Source: Olleya sediminilitoris (GTDB lineage Bacteria; Bacteroidota; Bacteroidia; Flavobacteriales; Flavobacteriaceae). Taken from it: a stretch of 64,000 bases of DNA. This document shows, in pieces, positions 1 through 9,012 of the stretch (positions are counted from its first letter, which is position 1; every line of letters begins with the position of its first letter). The stretch covers positions 1 to 64,000 of the forward strand of contig NZ_JAEMEF010000007.1 of NCBI RefSeq assembly GCF_016785945.1, given 5' to 3'. The notes beneath the pieces were generated by a model. The model was not told the origin of the DNA. It worked only from the letters and a program-made list of their open reading frames with translations, and ran no database searches. The translations under genes were made by a program, and so were the position numbers.

Positions 1-3000
1 GAATCTAACTGGTTTAAAATCTCTGCATTATTTAATTCTAAATCAAAAACCGCAATACCATCTGTATCGTTATCACAAACTTCTAATGGACTTGGGTCTG
101 TGATTTGTGGGGTTGGGTAGACGATTAGGGTTAACGTTTCATAACTAGCACATGCTGTTGATATGGTTGTACTTTCTACTCGTACATAAATAAATTGAGT
201 GTTTTCTACAATGTTATTATAAGGACTAGTTAGTGGGTTAACATTTAACTGAGCGTCACTTGACGTTTCATGATAGGTTACTGTTAATCCTGGTGCGCCT
301 GCTGTGATTTCGGCATCTGCATCTGTTAGTGTAAATAATCCAAAACCATCACTATCTGGATCACAAAATGTTAGATCTGATGGAGGAAAGGTTACTGGTG
401 CTTGCTCTACTTCTAATTGTAACGTCGTAGTTGTATAACACGTCGTATTTACATCTTCTACTCGCACAAATATAATTTGTGGATTACTGATGTTATCATA
501 AGGTATTGGCAATGGATTAATCTCTAAATCTGCGTCTGACTGCGTCAAATAATATGTCACTGAATACGCTGGGTTACCTCCACTAATCTCGTTGTTTTTG
601 ATACTTAAATCTATACTGGTTAATCCATCTGGTGTACCATCATCACATACTGATAATGCTGTTGGTGTGACTGCTGTGGGTAATGGGTAAACTGTTACTG
701 TTTGATTAGTTGTAGTAGGACAAGGTCCATTGGTAGTATAATCAACACTATAACTAGCGTTAGAAACTCCACCTGTAATTAATCCTGATGCAGTATCCAA
801 TGTAGCTGTGTCTCCTGCTGGAGGAGCAATATTAAAACTAAATGTTCCTCCTGATAAACCATTAATAGTCGCCATTGCACCATCACAAGTTGGTTGATAA
901 GTAAATGAAGAATCATCAGCTGACAATACATTTAAAATTTGTGTACTTGAAGCAATACATGCTCCTGCAGTTGTATATTCAATAGTGTATGAATTTCCTG
1001 GAGTAGCCAAAGTTACCGTTCCTGTGTTTGCATCAATTATAGCCGAATCTGTAACAGCTGGATTGAAAGCAAAGGTTCCTCCTGGAGTCACTACTGAATC
1101 TACAATACCTCCATCACAGTTTGGTTGCACAGTAAAAGCTGGATCATCCGCATTTAAAACAGTTGCATTTTGGAAACTATTTTCTGGACATGGTCCTCCT
1201 GTTGTATATTCAACAGTATATGTTACACCCGAAACACCATTAGTAATTTCACCTGTAACAAAATCAATAACTGCTCCATCTGTTACTGCAGGATTAAAAG
1301 CAAATACACCTCCTGAATCACCTAAGATATTCATTGTTGCTCCATCACAGTTTTCTAGAACTGAAAATGATGGATCTTCTACTGGATAAACAGTCACATC
1401 TTGTGTACTACTATCAGGACAAGTTCCAGCTGTAGTATATTCTACAGTATAAGTCGTACCAGAAGTTCCGTTTATTATTGTTCCAGTTGCAGAATCTATA
1501 GTAGCTGAATCTGTAGGTAATGGGTTAAAAGCGTATGTTCCTCCTGAAGTTGCTTCAGTATCAACAATACCACCATCACAAGTTGGAGTCATTGTAAACG
1601 ACGGATCATCTGTATTAGGAATTATAAGTTCTTCTGAATTGGTAGAAGGACATGTACCTGTTGTTGTATAATCTATGTTATATGTTGTACCCGAAACTGC
1701 ATTAGTCACTTCTCCAGTGGTAGGATCAATAATCGCACCATCACCTAAATCAGGATTAAAAGCAAAAGCCCCTCCTGGAGTTGCTATTCCAGAAACAGTT
1801 CCTCCTGAGCAATTAGGAGTTACTATAAATGAAGCATCATCTCTTGGATTTACAATTAATTCAAAAACAGGTATAGGTGAAGCTAAATAACATGCATCAT
1901 CTCCTGATACTTGAACTCTAACATATATAGGCTGTGGGTTTACAGTATTTGTATAATCACTGACCAAAGCAGTTCCTGACACACCTGCATCTGCATCTGC
2001 AAAGGTTAAGTAATATGTAACTTCAAATGCAGTTGACGACTGGGCACCTAAAATAGCTGTATTTTGACTCTCTAAATCAAAAGGTTCAAATCCATCATTT
2101 GATATATCATCGCAAACCTCCATATCTGGAGCCGGATTAATAATTGGTTGAGTAGTAATGTTTAATGTAAAAGTTTCTGTCTCATAACAACCTGAACTTA
2201 AATACTCTACTCTAACATAAATAGTTTGTGGCATACCTAATGTCGCCAAAGAGCTATAAGAATCAGGTGTAGCTATAGCTGCTGTATTATTGTCAGCATC
2301 TACTTGAGTTTCAAAATAAGTAATTACTAAATCTGTAGATATTGCAGAAGAAGCAGTCATTACCGCATCATTTTCAGTTAAATCAAAAATATAAGGAGGA
2401 GCTCCTGGATTACATAAAAACAAATCATTTGGTTCTCCATTATCGATTTCTGGCAATACGTCTATACAAACAACCTCAGTGTACTCACATCCAAAATCAT
2501 CATTAGTTCTATAAGTATAACAATGTGTTCCTGCAGTTGTTGGTTGAACAACAATATCATTTCCTGTTACATTAATTATTGAAGGATCTGTATCCCATCC
2601 TTCAGTTACTGTTGTTGGTGTAAAAGATAATTCTGGTGGTTGTAAATTAGGATCAAACTCTATTCCCCAAGAAAAGATAGTTCCATCATCCACTGATAAG
2701 TTATCAATTACTTGAATAGTCCAATCTCCATTTAAAGGACTTCCTAACAAATTATTAAAATCACCTGTTGGCAAATAAGTACCTGGTGCCCATGAGTTAC
2801 CTGGTGGGTTACTTCCTGCTGTAACCGTTGAACCATTATTGACTGTGGTTGTTCCTGTGGATGCCCAACAATAATCAGCTCCTACTCCAGGAGTTTGATC
2901 ATCTAAATTATTAGCTCCACCAAAATAGGTACCTCCTCCACCTCCATCGTATAGCTGAGTTTGCTGTCCAGTTGGACTAATAATAAAGATATCTAAATCA

Positions 3001-3998
3001 CCTGAATAAGAATGTTCCATGTTAATGCAAATACTTACTACCTGACTAACATCTGTTAAAGTTTGAGAAGACTCATAGCAATCTACTGTTATAGAGGTCT
3101 CATATGTCGCTCCAGATTGATCTGGTAAAACGGTCACACCACTAACTGGAGGAGTACAATCATTAATATATTCAGTTGGAGTAACAACTCCTGTTATTGT
3201 TGTGGATTCTCCAAAACAAATAACACTATCGACAGCTTCTGTCCCTGTAAAATCTGGTTCTGTACCAACTTGAATAACTTGATTAATTAAATTTGTATTA
3301 GAACAACCATTAGGGTCTGAATCTGTATTAGTATCTGTGACATTTAAGTTTACAATATATACACCAGGTGTTGTATAAGAAAATGTAGCTGTTTGACCAG
3401 ATATAAAGTTACCGTCACCTAAATCCCACTCATAAGTAGCACCTGTACCATCAACTGAAAAGTTTGCACTACCATCTAACGTTATAGATTCGTTTGGACA
3501 AACCCAAATATACCCATCTCCATTTGGTGCTGGAGAAGAACTATCTAATTGTGAAACTATAGTTTGACAAGGTTCAAAACATGAAACATTTGCTGCCCAA
3601 CCAGATGCATTTGCTGTTCCATTAGATGTAAACTCAATAGTTAAACAACCTGATGGATTATTTGGTGTAGCAGAAACAAAACCAGGATTATTGGCTGCTC
3701 CTCCGCCAGAAAACTGACCAAAAGCATTTGCCGTATTATCATCTCCATCAAAAATAGTCATTGTATCAGAATTTAACTCCGTACTAAAAGCTGTAAAATC
3801 TAGTTGAACTTGTTGACCTGGAACATCTGGACAAATTGTCAAAATAAAACTTTCTCCGTCTGAGTAATTTGCTGCAGATCCACCAGAATCATAAAACACA
3901 CCACCACATTGACTTACTGTTGTGGATTGCATTAATATGTCTTGAGAAAAAGATATAAATGAGTTTAATAATATAAGGGCTACTAAAAACTTCTTCAT
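1..3998 (-). CDS. Giant secreted multi-domain repeat protein (T9SS-type surface adhesin), 3' end outside the window
   Basis: The frame is open from the ATG at 3998 to the window edge (1,332 codons). Residues 1-20 are a signal peptide (MKKFLVALIILLNSFISFSQ). Next come a CUB-like region (about 30-140), a PKD domain containing YEWDLGDG (about 150-235) and a proprotein-convertase P-domain-like region (about 280-430, ending near DDGTIFSWGIEF). The rest is repeats: a roughly 90-residue module with a CDD/CDP start, a Y-x-T-x-x-DA core and a IYVRVE end, seen at about 2450-2160, 2130-1860, 670-400, 395-110 and cut off at the edge, interrupted by five tandem 77-residue repeats. Such proteins in Flavobacteriia normally end in a type IX secretion or gliding-type sorting domain, which would lie outside the window. 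The gene starts 45 bases after the small gene at 4044-4517 with no obvious terminator between, so the two may be co-transcribed. An adhesin role is inferred. Confidence 0.9.
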   Translation of the reverse strand, partial: MKKFLVALILLNSFISFSQDILMQSTTVSQCGGVFYDSGGSAANYSDGESFILTICPDVPGQQVQLDFTAFSTELNSDTMTIFDGDDNTANAFGQFSGGGAANNPGFVSATPNNPSGCLTIEFTSNGTANASGWAANVSCFEPCQTIVSQLDSSSPAPNGDGYIWVCPNESITLDGSANFSVDGTGATYEWDLGDGNFISGQTATFSYTTPGVYIVNLNVTDTNTDSDPNGCSNTNLINQVIQVGTEPDFTGTEAVDSVICFGESTTITGVVTPTEYINDCTPPVSGVTVLPDQSGATYETSITVDCYESSQTLTDVSQVVSICINMEHSYSGDLDIFIISPTGQQTQLYDGGGGGTYFGGANNLDDQTPGVGADYCWASTGTTTVNNGSTVTAGSNPPGNSWAPGTYLPTGDFNNLLGSPLNGDWTIQVIDNLSVDDGTIFSWGIEFDPNLQPPELSFTPTTVTEGWDTDPSIINVTGNDIVVQPTTAGTHCYTYRTNDDFGCEYTEVVCIDVLPEIDNGEPNDLFLCNPGAPPYIFDLTENDAVMTASSAISTDLVITYFETQVDADNNTAAIATPDSYSSLATLGMPQTIYVRVEYLSSGCYETETFTLNITTQPIINPAPDMEVCDDISNDGFEPFDLESQNTAILGAQSSTAFEVTYYLTFADADAGVSGTALVSDYTNTVNPQPIYVRVQVSGDDACYLASPIPVFELIVNPRDDASFIVTPNCSGGTVSGIATPGGAFAFNPDLGDGAIIDPTTGEVTNAVSGTTYNIDYTTTGTCPSTNSEELIIPNTDDPSFTMTPTCDGGIVDTEATSGGTYAFNPLPTDSATIDSATGTIINGTSGTTYTVEYTTAGTCPDSSTQDVTVYPVEDPSFSVLENCDGATMNILGDSGGVFAFNPAVTDGAVIDFVTGEITNGVSGVTYTVEYTTGGPCPENSFQNATVLNADDPAFTVQPNCDGGIVDSVVTPGGTFAFNPAVTDSAIIDANTGTVTLATPGNSYTIEYTTAGACIASSTQILNVLSADDSSFTYQPTCDGAMATINGLSGGTFSFNIAPPAGDTATLDTASGLITGGVSNASYSVDYTTNGPCPTTTNQTVTVYPLPTAVTPTALSVCDDGTPDGLTSIDLSIKNNEISGGNPAYSVTYYLTQSDADLEINPLPIPYDNISNPQIIFVRVEDVNTTCYTTTTLQLEVEQAPVTFPPSDLTFCDPDSDGFGLFTLTDADAEITAGAPGLTVTYHETSSDAQLNVNPLTSPYNNIVENTQFIYVRVESTTISTACASYETLTLIVYPTPQITDPSPLEVCDNDTDGIAVFDLELNNAEILNQLD
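684..1841 (-). repeat. Five tandem 77-residue protein repeats
   Basis: Five consecutive copies of a 231-base unit lie inside the giant secreted protein. Each begins D-D/E-D-x-S/A-F, contains CDGG or a variant, then GGxFAFNP, TG-x-I/V-T, and ends YTVEYTT-x-G-x-CP. The first three units I counted are exactly 77 residues; the last is one or two longer. Equal length with diverged sequence points to old duplication with selection on domain length. These are likely beta-rich stalk domains. Confidence 0.85.
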
Positions 3999-4043
3999 TG
4001 GTATATAAGTTAAGATATATGTTTTCTTAAAAAAAAGAATAAT

Positions 4044-4517
4044 TTATTTTCTGTTTGTCTGAGATTTGATAACTATGAAATAATTAGTATTATCAATTTT
4101 ATAGATACTTGAACCTATTATAAAAAAATTAAGGTTATACTTTAAAGGATTAAAAGTCGATTTGTTAAAAACCTTATCTCGTGTTAAATTTAAGTTATAA
4201 TGATCAAACAACTCCACGGAAGATAATCTTGTGAATTTATTTTCATCTTTAATATTTGGCATTTGTTTGATTTCAATCCTATTCCTTAATAGATGCTTAA
4301 AATCTTTAACTTTTTGCTTATTATTTAAAATATACTCATTCAACTTATCTTGATACACTTCCTTCAACATTGACATTTCTTTAGCAGTAAGGGGTGTGTC
4401 TACATTTTTACCGTATTTAACTAGCTGTGTTTTTTGTTTTGTTTTAGTTTGAGCTACTCCTTGCTGAGAAAACATCAAAATTCCAAATAATAGTGTTAAG
4501 AATACTCTAAGTTTCAT
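4044..4517 (-). CDS. Small secreted protein of unknown function (157 aa)
   Basis: It begins with a clear signal peptide (MKLRVFLTLLFGILMFSQQG, cleavage near VAQ). The mature part is lysine-rich and probably helical (about 45-100), followed by a more hydrophobic C-terminal part containing YNLNFFIIGSSIYKI and NYFIVIKS. I recognise no family and no catalytic motif. The gene lies directly upstream of the giant secreted protein on the same strand. Its upstream region carries a two-block promoter identical in design to the ones before fecR and the surface lipoprotein at 32870-34561, so it may belong to that sigma-factor regulon. It could be a chaperone, an adaptor or a stator for the giant protein, but this is a guess. 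Confidence 0.75.
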   Translation of the reverse strand: MKLRVFLTLLFGILMFSQQGVAQTKTKQKTQLVKYGKNVDTPLTAKEMSMLKEVYQDKLNEYILNNKQKVKDFKHLLRNRIEIKQMPNIKDENKFTRLSSVELFDHYNLNLTRDKVFNKSTFNPLKYNLNFFIIGSSIYKIDNTNYFIVIKSQTNRK

Positions 4518-4615
4518 TGTTTTTAAGAATAAGATTATGGTCGAAAATTAAGGAAATTTTAATTAACAATATGTTAATATAGCTATCTATATTAAGATTT
4601 TTACAATTCCTACAC

Positions 4616-4650
4616 ATATAACAAGTACATTTAACAATTCCCTACCCTAA
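4616..4650 (-). promoter_or_regulatory. Predicted ECF-sigma promoter, copy C
   Basis: On the minus strand TTAGGGTAGG (4650-4641) is followed after exactly 16 bases by TTGTTATAT (4624-4616). The same blocks and spacing occur at 34619-34653 and 35237-35271. It points at the ATG at 4517, about 100 bases downstream. Confidence 0.6.
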
Positions 4651-4669
4651 TACAAATTTATTTATTGTT

Positions 4670-4677
4670 TATCTTTG
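4670..4677 (+). promoter_or_regulatory. Probable folE promoter -7 box
   Basis: TATCTTTG matches the Bacteroidota -7 consensus TAnnTTTG and lies 37 bases before the folE ATG. No good TTG is seen at the -33 distance, so this is a partial match. Confidence 0.4.
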
Positions 4678-4714
4678 CAAATTATTAAAAACATCACTTA
4701 CAGACTTTATTTAA

Positions 4715-5395
4715 ATGAAGATTGAAAACAACATAGATGATCATGATGAAATTGGTGATAACCATATAAGTACAAATCATGATACACCCTTAAGAGCAGA
4801 TGCTTTTGAACTATCAGATACTGATAAAATCAACAGTATAAAAAAAGATGTGACCAGCATTATGCAAACTTTAGGGTTAGACCTAACAGACGATAGTCTA
4901 AAAGGGACACCTAATCGTGTGGCTAAAATGTTTGTAAACGAAATTTTTTCAGGTTTACATCCTGACAAAAAACCTAAAGCTTCGACATTTGACAATAAAT
5001 ACCAATATGGTGAAATGTTAGTCGAAAAAAACATTACTGTTTATTCTACTTGTGAGCACCACCTTTTACCTATAGTAGGTAAAGCTCATGTAGCGTACAT
5101 ATCTAATGGTACTGTTGTAGGTTTATCTAAAATGAATCGAATTGTAGATTATTATGCAAAACGACCACAAGTACAAGAGCGTCTAACCATTCAAATTGTT
5201 AAAGAATTGCAAGAAGCTTTAGGTACAGAAGATGTTGCTTGTATTGTTGACGCTAAACATTTATGTGTTAACTCTAGAGGTATCAGAGATATTGAAAGCA
5301 GCACAGTGACCTCAGAATTTGGAGGTCAATTTAAAAACAAAGAAACTAAACGCGAATTTTTAGATTACATTAAACTAGATACTAAATTTCACTAA
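4715..5395 (+). CDS. folE: GTP cyclohydrolase I
   Basis: Converts GTP to 7,8-dihydroneopterin triphosphate, the entry step to folate and, through QueD/QueE, to 7-deazaguanines. Zinc-site and core motifs are visible: CEHHLLP with Cys and His ligands near residue 112, VGLSKMNRIVDYYAKRPQVQE, and a late Cys in the segment containing KHLCVNSRG. The length of 226 aa is usual for the family. The first 30 residues are acidic and variable. It is followed after 6 bases by cysS, so the pair is probably one transcript. A Bacteroidota -7 box (TATCTTTG) lies upstream. The window also encodes a QueE, a later enzyme in the 7-deazaguanine branch. Confidence 0.97.
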   Translation: MKIENNIDDHDEIGDNHISTNHDTPLRADAFELSDTDKINSIKKDVTSIMQTLGLDLTDDSLKGTPNRVAKMFVNEIFSGLHPDKKPKASTFDNKYQYGEMLVEKNITVYSTCEHHLLPIVGKAHVAYISNGTVVGLSKMNRIVDYYAKRPQVQERLTIQIVKELQEALGTEDVACIVDAKHLCVNSRGIRDIESSTVTSEFGGQFKNKETKREFLDYIKLDTKFH

Positions 5396-5401
5396 TTACT
5401 A

Positions 5402-6886
5402 ATGGAACTTTACAAACATCAAAACATAAAAATATACAATTCGCTAACTGGCGAAAAAGACAATTTTAAACCTATTAACGAAGGTTATATTGGTATGTAT
5501 GTTTGCGGACCAACAGTATATAGCAATGTGCATTTAGGAAATGTTAGGACGTTTATGTCTTTTGACGTTATCTTTAGATATCTAAAACACTTAGGCTTTA
5601 AAGTACGTTACGTAAGAAACATAACAGATGCTGGACACCTAGAAAACGATGCAGATGTAGGTGAAGACAAAATCACAAAAAAGGCAAGATTAGAAGAAAT
5701 TGAACCTATGGAAGTCGTGCAACGCTACACCGTTGATTTCCATAATATATTAAATACCTTTAATTTTCTACCTCCAAGTATAGAGCCTACTGCAACTGGA
5801 CATATCATTGAACAAATAGAACTTATCAAAACTATAATAGATAATGGTTTTGCTTATGAAGTTAATGGATCAGTGTATTTTGATGTTCACAAATATGATG
5901 AAACTAATAATTACGGAGTACTAAGCAAGCGTAAACTTGAAGATTTAATCCATAACACAAGAGCTTTAGACGGACAATCAGACAAGAAAAACCCTCAAGA
6001 TTTTGCTTTATGGAAAAAAGCCGAACCAACACACATTATGCGTTGGCCATCTCCTTGGAGTGATGGATTTCCGGGTTGGCATTTAGAGTGTACAGCAATG
6101 AGTACTAAATATCTTGGAGATCAATTTGATATTCATGGTGGAGGAATGGACTTAAAATTCCCACATCACGAATGTGAAATCGCGCAAAACCAAGCAGCAT
6201 TAGGCAAATCTCCAGTAAACTATTGGATGCACGCCAACATGTTAGAACTTAATGGACAACGCATGTCAAAATCTACAGGAAACACTGTAAATCCAGACGA
6301 GCTTTTATCCGGAAACAACAAATTTTTCAGCAAAGCTTACACACCAAGTGTTATCAGGTTTTTTGTAGCACAATCGTCTTACAGAAGTATTTTAGACCTT
6401 ACTGACGATGGACTTTTAGCCAGCGAAAAAGGATATAACAGATTAATGGATGGTGTTAATCAATTAGATCATTTAAAAGCTTCAAAAACATCAACATTAG
6501 ACATTGCTACATGGAAGCAAAAATGTTATGACGCCATGAATGACGATTTCAATACACCTATTGTCATTGCCAATTTATTTGAAGCGGTTAAATACATCAA
6601 TCAGATAAAAGAAGGAAGCGCAACATTAAACGCAACAGACCTTGAGTATTTAAAAACAACAATCCACGCCTTTGTTTATGATATTTTAGGCTTAAAAAAT
6701 GACAAAACCGAAGCTGGAGCTGGTACAGACAAATTATCTGGAGCTGTACAATTATTAATAAAACTACGTCAAGAAGCCAGAGTCAATAAAGATTTTGCTT
6801 TATCAGATCAAATAAGAGATGAGCTAGCCGAAGCTGGAATACAACTTAAAGACGGTAAAGATGGCACAACTTTTACGACAAACTAA
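5402..6886 (+). CDS. cysS: Cysteine--tRNA ligase
   Basis: Class I aminoacyl-tRNA synthetase that charges tRNA-Cys in the cytoplasm. The HIGH-type signature appears as [13 protein letters not shown] (about residues 34-46, including the zinc-binding Cys), further zinc ligands lie in WHLECTAMS and HHECEIAQ, and the KMSKS-type loop is RMSKSTGN (about 288-295). The C-terminal DALR-like helical domain follows ([16 protein letters not shown]). The length of 494 aa is normal. It sits 6 bases after folE and is closed by a hairpin that starts 7 bases after its stop codon. Confidence 0.98.
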   Translation: MELYKHQNIKIYNSLTGEKDNFKPINEGYIGMYVCGPTVYSNVHLGNVRTFMSFDVIFRYLKHLGFKVRYVRNITDAGHLENDADVGEDKITKKARLEEIEPMEVVQRYTVDFHNILNTFNFLPPSIEPTATGHIIEQIELIKTIIDNGFAYEVNGSVYFDVHKYDETNNYGVLSKRKLEDLIHNTRALDGQSDKKNPQDFALWKKAEPTHIMRWPSPWSDGFPGWHLECTAMSTKYLGDQFDIHGGGMDLKFPHHECEIAQNQAALGKSPVNYWMHANMLELNGQRMSKSTGNTVNPDELLSGNNKFFSKAYTPSVIRFFVAQSSYRSILDLTDDGLLASEKGYNRLMDGVNQLDHLKASKTSTLDIATWKQKCYDAMNDDFNTPIVIANLFEAVKYINQIKEGSATLNATDLEYLKTTIHAFVYDILGLKNDKTEAGAGTDKLSGAVQLLIKLRQEARVNKDFALSDQIRDELAEAGIQLKDGKDGTTFTTN

Positions 6887-6893
6887 ATACATC

Positions 6894-6920
6894 AAATCCT
6901 CTCCAATGGAGAGGATTTTT
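6894..6920 (+). terminator. Intrinsic terminator between cysS and yidD
   Basis: An 11-base perfect stem (6894-6904 with 6908-6918) with a 3-base loop is followed by T residues. It begins 7 bases after the cysS stop and ends 6 bases before the yidD ATG. Confidence 0.75.
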
Positions 6921-6926
6921 TATACC

Positions 6927-7148
6927 ATGAAAAAAATAATATTAGCACCATTTTTATTTCTCATTAAGGTTTACCAAAACCTCATCTCTCCATTTACACC
7001 TGCAACTTGCAGATACCAACCAACTTGCTCACACTACACCAAAGAAGCCCTTCAAAAACACGGATTATTAAAAGGACTAAAACTTAGTATTAAACGCATT
7101 TTTAGTTGTCATCCTTGGGGAGGAAGCGGTTACGACCCAGTACCATAA
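6927..7148 (+). CDS. yidD: Membrane protein insertion efficiency factor YidD
   Basis: Small amphipathic membrane-associated protein thought to assist YidC-dependent insertion. The family signature is complete: [12 protein letters not shown] near residue 16, then [14 protein letters not shown] with its two Cys, and [14 protein letters not shown] at the C-terminus with the third Cys. I chose the ATG at 6927 (73 aa) because it gives the family's usual start ([17 protein letters not shown]). The open frame extends upstream to 6861, but that part overlaps cysS and runs through the terminator hairpin. The ATG lies only 6 bases after the hairpin, so either yidD is read by read-through or the hairpin affects its expression. 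Confidence 0.93.
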   Translation: MKKIILAPFLFLIKVYQNLISPFTPATCRYQPTCSHYTKEALQKHGLLKGLKLSIKRIFSCHPWGGSGYDPVP

Positions 7149-7167
7149 ATACTTTTATTAATAATTT

Positions 7168-7250
7168 GGGCGTTTTAACAGGCTGTCCGCTATATCTTTT
7201 TTAAGAAAAATAAAAAAGGATGCCACTTCCATCCTTAACGCACTTGCGCC
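7168..7250 (+). repeat. Dispersed flavobacterial intergenic repeat, copy 1
   Basis: Starts GGGCGTT, then contains CAGGCTGTCCGCTATATC and AAAAAGGATGCCACTTCC, and ends CCTTAACGC. The ends are inverted relative to each other (GCGTT / TTAACGC), and the middle can fold (ATCTTTTTTA against TAAAAAAGGAT). The same ordered blocks occur on the minus strand at 9013-9122. It sits alone in the 200-base gap between yidD and lgt. Confidence 0.7.
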
Positions 7251-7348
7251 AAAAATTAGCATAAACATTAATTTATTGCTAAACCTTTGTCAAGTAATTC
7301 TAATTAATAAAGCATAAATACTATATTTACAACTCCAAAAATCAAACT

Positions 7349-8278
7349 ATGTATATACTTAAATTCGATTGGAATCCTTTAACAGGAATCGATATAATAG
7401 GAAATTTTAAAATTCATTTTTATAGCCTAATGTGGATCGCAGCATTTGTGATTGGACACGCTATAATGAAACGTATTTTTAAACGCGAAAAAGTAAATCT
7501 AGAATTTTTAGATCCATTATTTATTTACACCGTTTTAGCTACCATGCTTGGTGCACGATTAGGACATGTAATATTTTATCAGCCAGAATTAATTGGCCAA
7601 GATCCTTTAAGTGTTATTTTGCCATTTAAATTTGTAGGTGGTTTTGAGTTTCAAGGGTTTCAAGGACTAGCTAGTCATGGAGCAGCAATTGGTATAATAA
7701 TAGGTATGTATTTATACCGTAAAAAATACCAATACAAATCTATGATGTGGATTTTAGATCGTATTGTAATACCTGTAGCCTCTGGAGCTGTTTTTATAAG
7801 AATTGGAAACTTTATAAACTCTGAAATTATTGGTAAAATAACAGACTCTGACTTTGGTGTTAGATTTGTGCAAGAGTACTACAACAAATATGAAATTGTT
7901 CAAAAAACAGGAATTAAGGATGTTAAAAAAGCCTACGCTTCTATTACTGACAATCCAAATATGGCTTCTTTACTAGAAGCTGTTCCGTTTAGACATCCTG
8001 CACAATTGTATGAGTCGTTTAGTTATATTTTTGTGTTTTTAATCCTTTGGTTTGTTTACACAAAGACGACTAAAAAAGATCAAACAGGATTTTTATTTGG
8101 TTTATTTTTAATACTACTTTGGAGTGTTAGATTTTTTGTCGAGTTTGTTAAAGAACCACAAGGTGACGAGTTTATTAACTGGTTTGGTCTTAACACAGGA
8201 CAATGGTTAAGTGTTCCGTTTATATTAATTGGATTGTACTTTATGTTTATTTTTAAACCAAAAACGACTACTAAATAA
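7349..8278 (+). CDS. lgt: Prolipoprotein diacylglyceryl transferase
   Basis: Inner-membrane enzyme that transfers diacylglycerol from phosphatidylglycerol to the lipobox Cys of prolipoproteins. Seven or so hydrophobic segments are visible. The conserved HG motif appears as ASHGAAIG (about residue 110), the signature as RIGNFINSEIIGK (about 151-163), and the late conserved region as FRHPAQLYES (about 212-221). The length of 309 aa is typical for Bacteroidota. Its stop codon overlaps the start of the next gene (TAATG). That next gene encodes a lipoprotein and therefore a substrate of this enzyme. The upstream gap holds the dispersed repeat. Confidence 0.97.
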   Translation: MYILKFDWNPLTGIDIIGNFKIHFYSLMWIAAFVIGHAIMKRIFKREKVNLEFLDPLFIYTVLATMLGARLGHVIFYQPELIGQDPLSVILPFKFVGGFEFQGFQGLASHGAAIGIIIGMYLYRKKYQYKSMMWILDRIVIPVASGAVFIRIGNFINSEIIGKITDSDFGVRFVQEYYNKYEIVQKTGIKDVKKAYASITDNPNMASLLEAVPFRHPAQLYESFSYIFVFLILWFVYTKTTKKDQTGFLFGLFLILLWSVRFFVEFVKEPQGDEFINWFGLNTGQWLSVPFILIGLYFMFIFKPKTTTK

Positions 8279-8781
8279 TGAAATTATATACCAAAATTTT
8301 AACTCTAGCCTTATTTTGTAGCCTAGCTTTTGTTTTTAATGCTTGTAAAGATGATAAAACAGTTGATCCTATAAAAGTTGATTTTAAAAAAGAAGGTGAA
8401 TTAACCATTTTTAAAGGCACTACAGACACTATTGTAAAGGTATTTAATATTGAGATTGCTAAAAGTGATTACGAAATACAAACAGGGTTAATGTATCGTG
8501 ATAACATGAAGGATGACCAAGGTATGTTATTTGTGTTTCCTGAGGTTAGAGAACGCTCTTTTTACATGAAAAACACACGTATTGCTTTAGACTTAATATT
8601 TTTTGATCATAATAAACGTATTGTTAGTTTTCAGGAAAACGCAAAACCAATGGATGAAACTAGCTTACCGTCTAACACTCCTGCTCAATTTGTACTAGAA
8701 CTTAACGCTGGAATGGCTCAAAAACTTTTACTTGATGTTGGAGATAAAATGGATTACTTTGAGTATTTATTAGAAAAATAA
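8278..8781 (+). CDS. DUF192-family surface lipoprotein
   Basis: The signal peptide ends in a lipobox FNAC (Cys near residue 23), followed by KDDK. This resembles the flavobacterial lipoprotein surface-export signal (acidic residues right after the Cys). The rest is a DUF192 domain: YEIQTGLMYRDNM, GMLFVFPEVRERSFYMKNT, LDLIFFD, VLELNAGMAQKL. The fold is known but its function is not established. It starts inside the lgt stop codon (TAATG), so translation is probably coupled to lgt. A strong terminator follows 17 bases after the stop. Confidence 0.9.
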   Translation: MKLYTKILTLALFCSLAFVFNACKDDKTVDPIKVDFKKEGELTIFKGTTDTIVKVFNIEIAKSDYEIQTGLMYRDNMKDDQGMLFVFPEVRERSFYMKNTRIALDLIFFDHNKRIVSFQENAKPMDETSLPSNTPAQFVLELNAGMAQKLLLDVGDKMDYFEYLLEK

Positions 8782-8798
8782 AAGGCTTATTTTATAAT

Positions 8799-8835
8799 AA
8801 AAGGCTAATTGTAATTGTACAATTAGCCTTTTTTT
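8799..8835 (+). terminator. Terminator after the lgt operon
   Basis: A 15-base perfect stem (8799-8813 with 8818 onward) and a 4-base loop are followed by a run of seven T. Confidence 0.9.
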
Positions 8836-9012
8836 ATTGAAAAATTTGACAACTACCTTACTTACACAACGTAATTTTTAATCCAACCTGACTGGATTTA
8901 TATACCTTACTAAAATCAAACTTAAACCGTTTAAATACTATTTTAAGAGGACTAATTGTTTTACCATAACAAAGAGAAAACAACCCTTTTTAGAGACGTA
9001 AATTTACGGATA

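Noticed and set aside
690-720. GGGTAA- and GGGTAG-like strings inside the giant gene as further copies of the ECF promoter
   Set aside because: They lack the full TTAGGGTAGG block and the TTGTTWTAT block at 16 bases and do not precede a gene.
684-1841. Regularly spaced repeats as a CRISPR array
   Set aside because: The period is 231 bases, all units are coding in one frame and there is no short identical repeat with variable spacers or any cas gene.
985-1890. Two plus-strand open frames opposite the giant secreted protein
   Set aside because: They are antisense shadows of the 77-residue repeats; the minus-strand frame is continuous, starts with a signal peptide and has recognisable domains.
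4777-5034. Minus-strand open frame inside folE
   Set aside because: It lies entirely within a well-supported GTP cyclohydrolase gene and has no domain of its own.
6861-6926. Longer yidD starting inside cysS
   Set aside because: The extra residues run through the terminator hairpin and do not match the family start, which fits the ATG at 6927.
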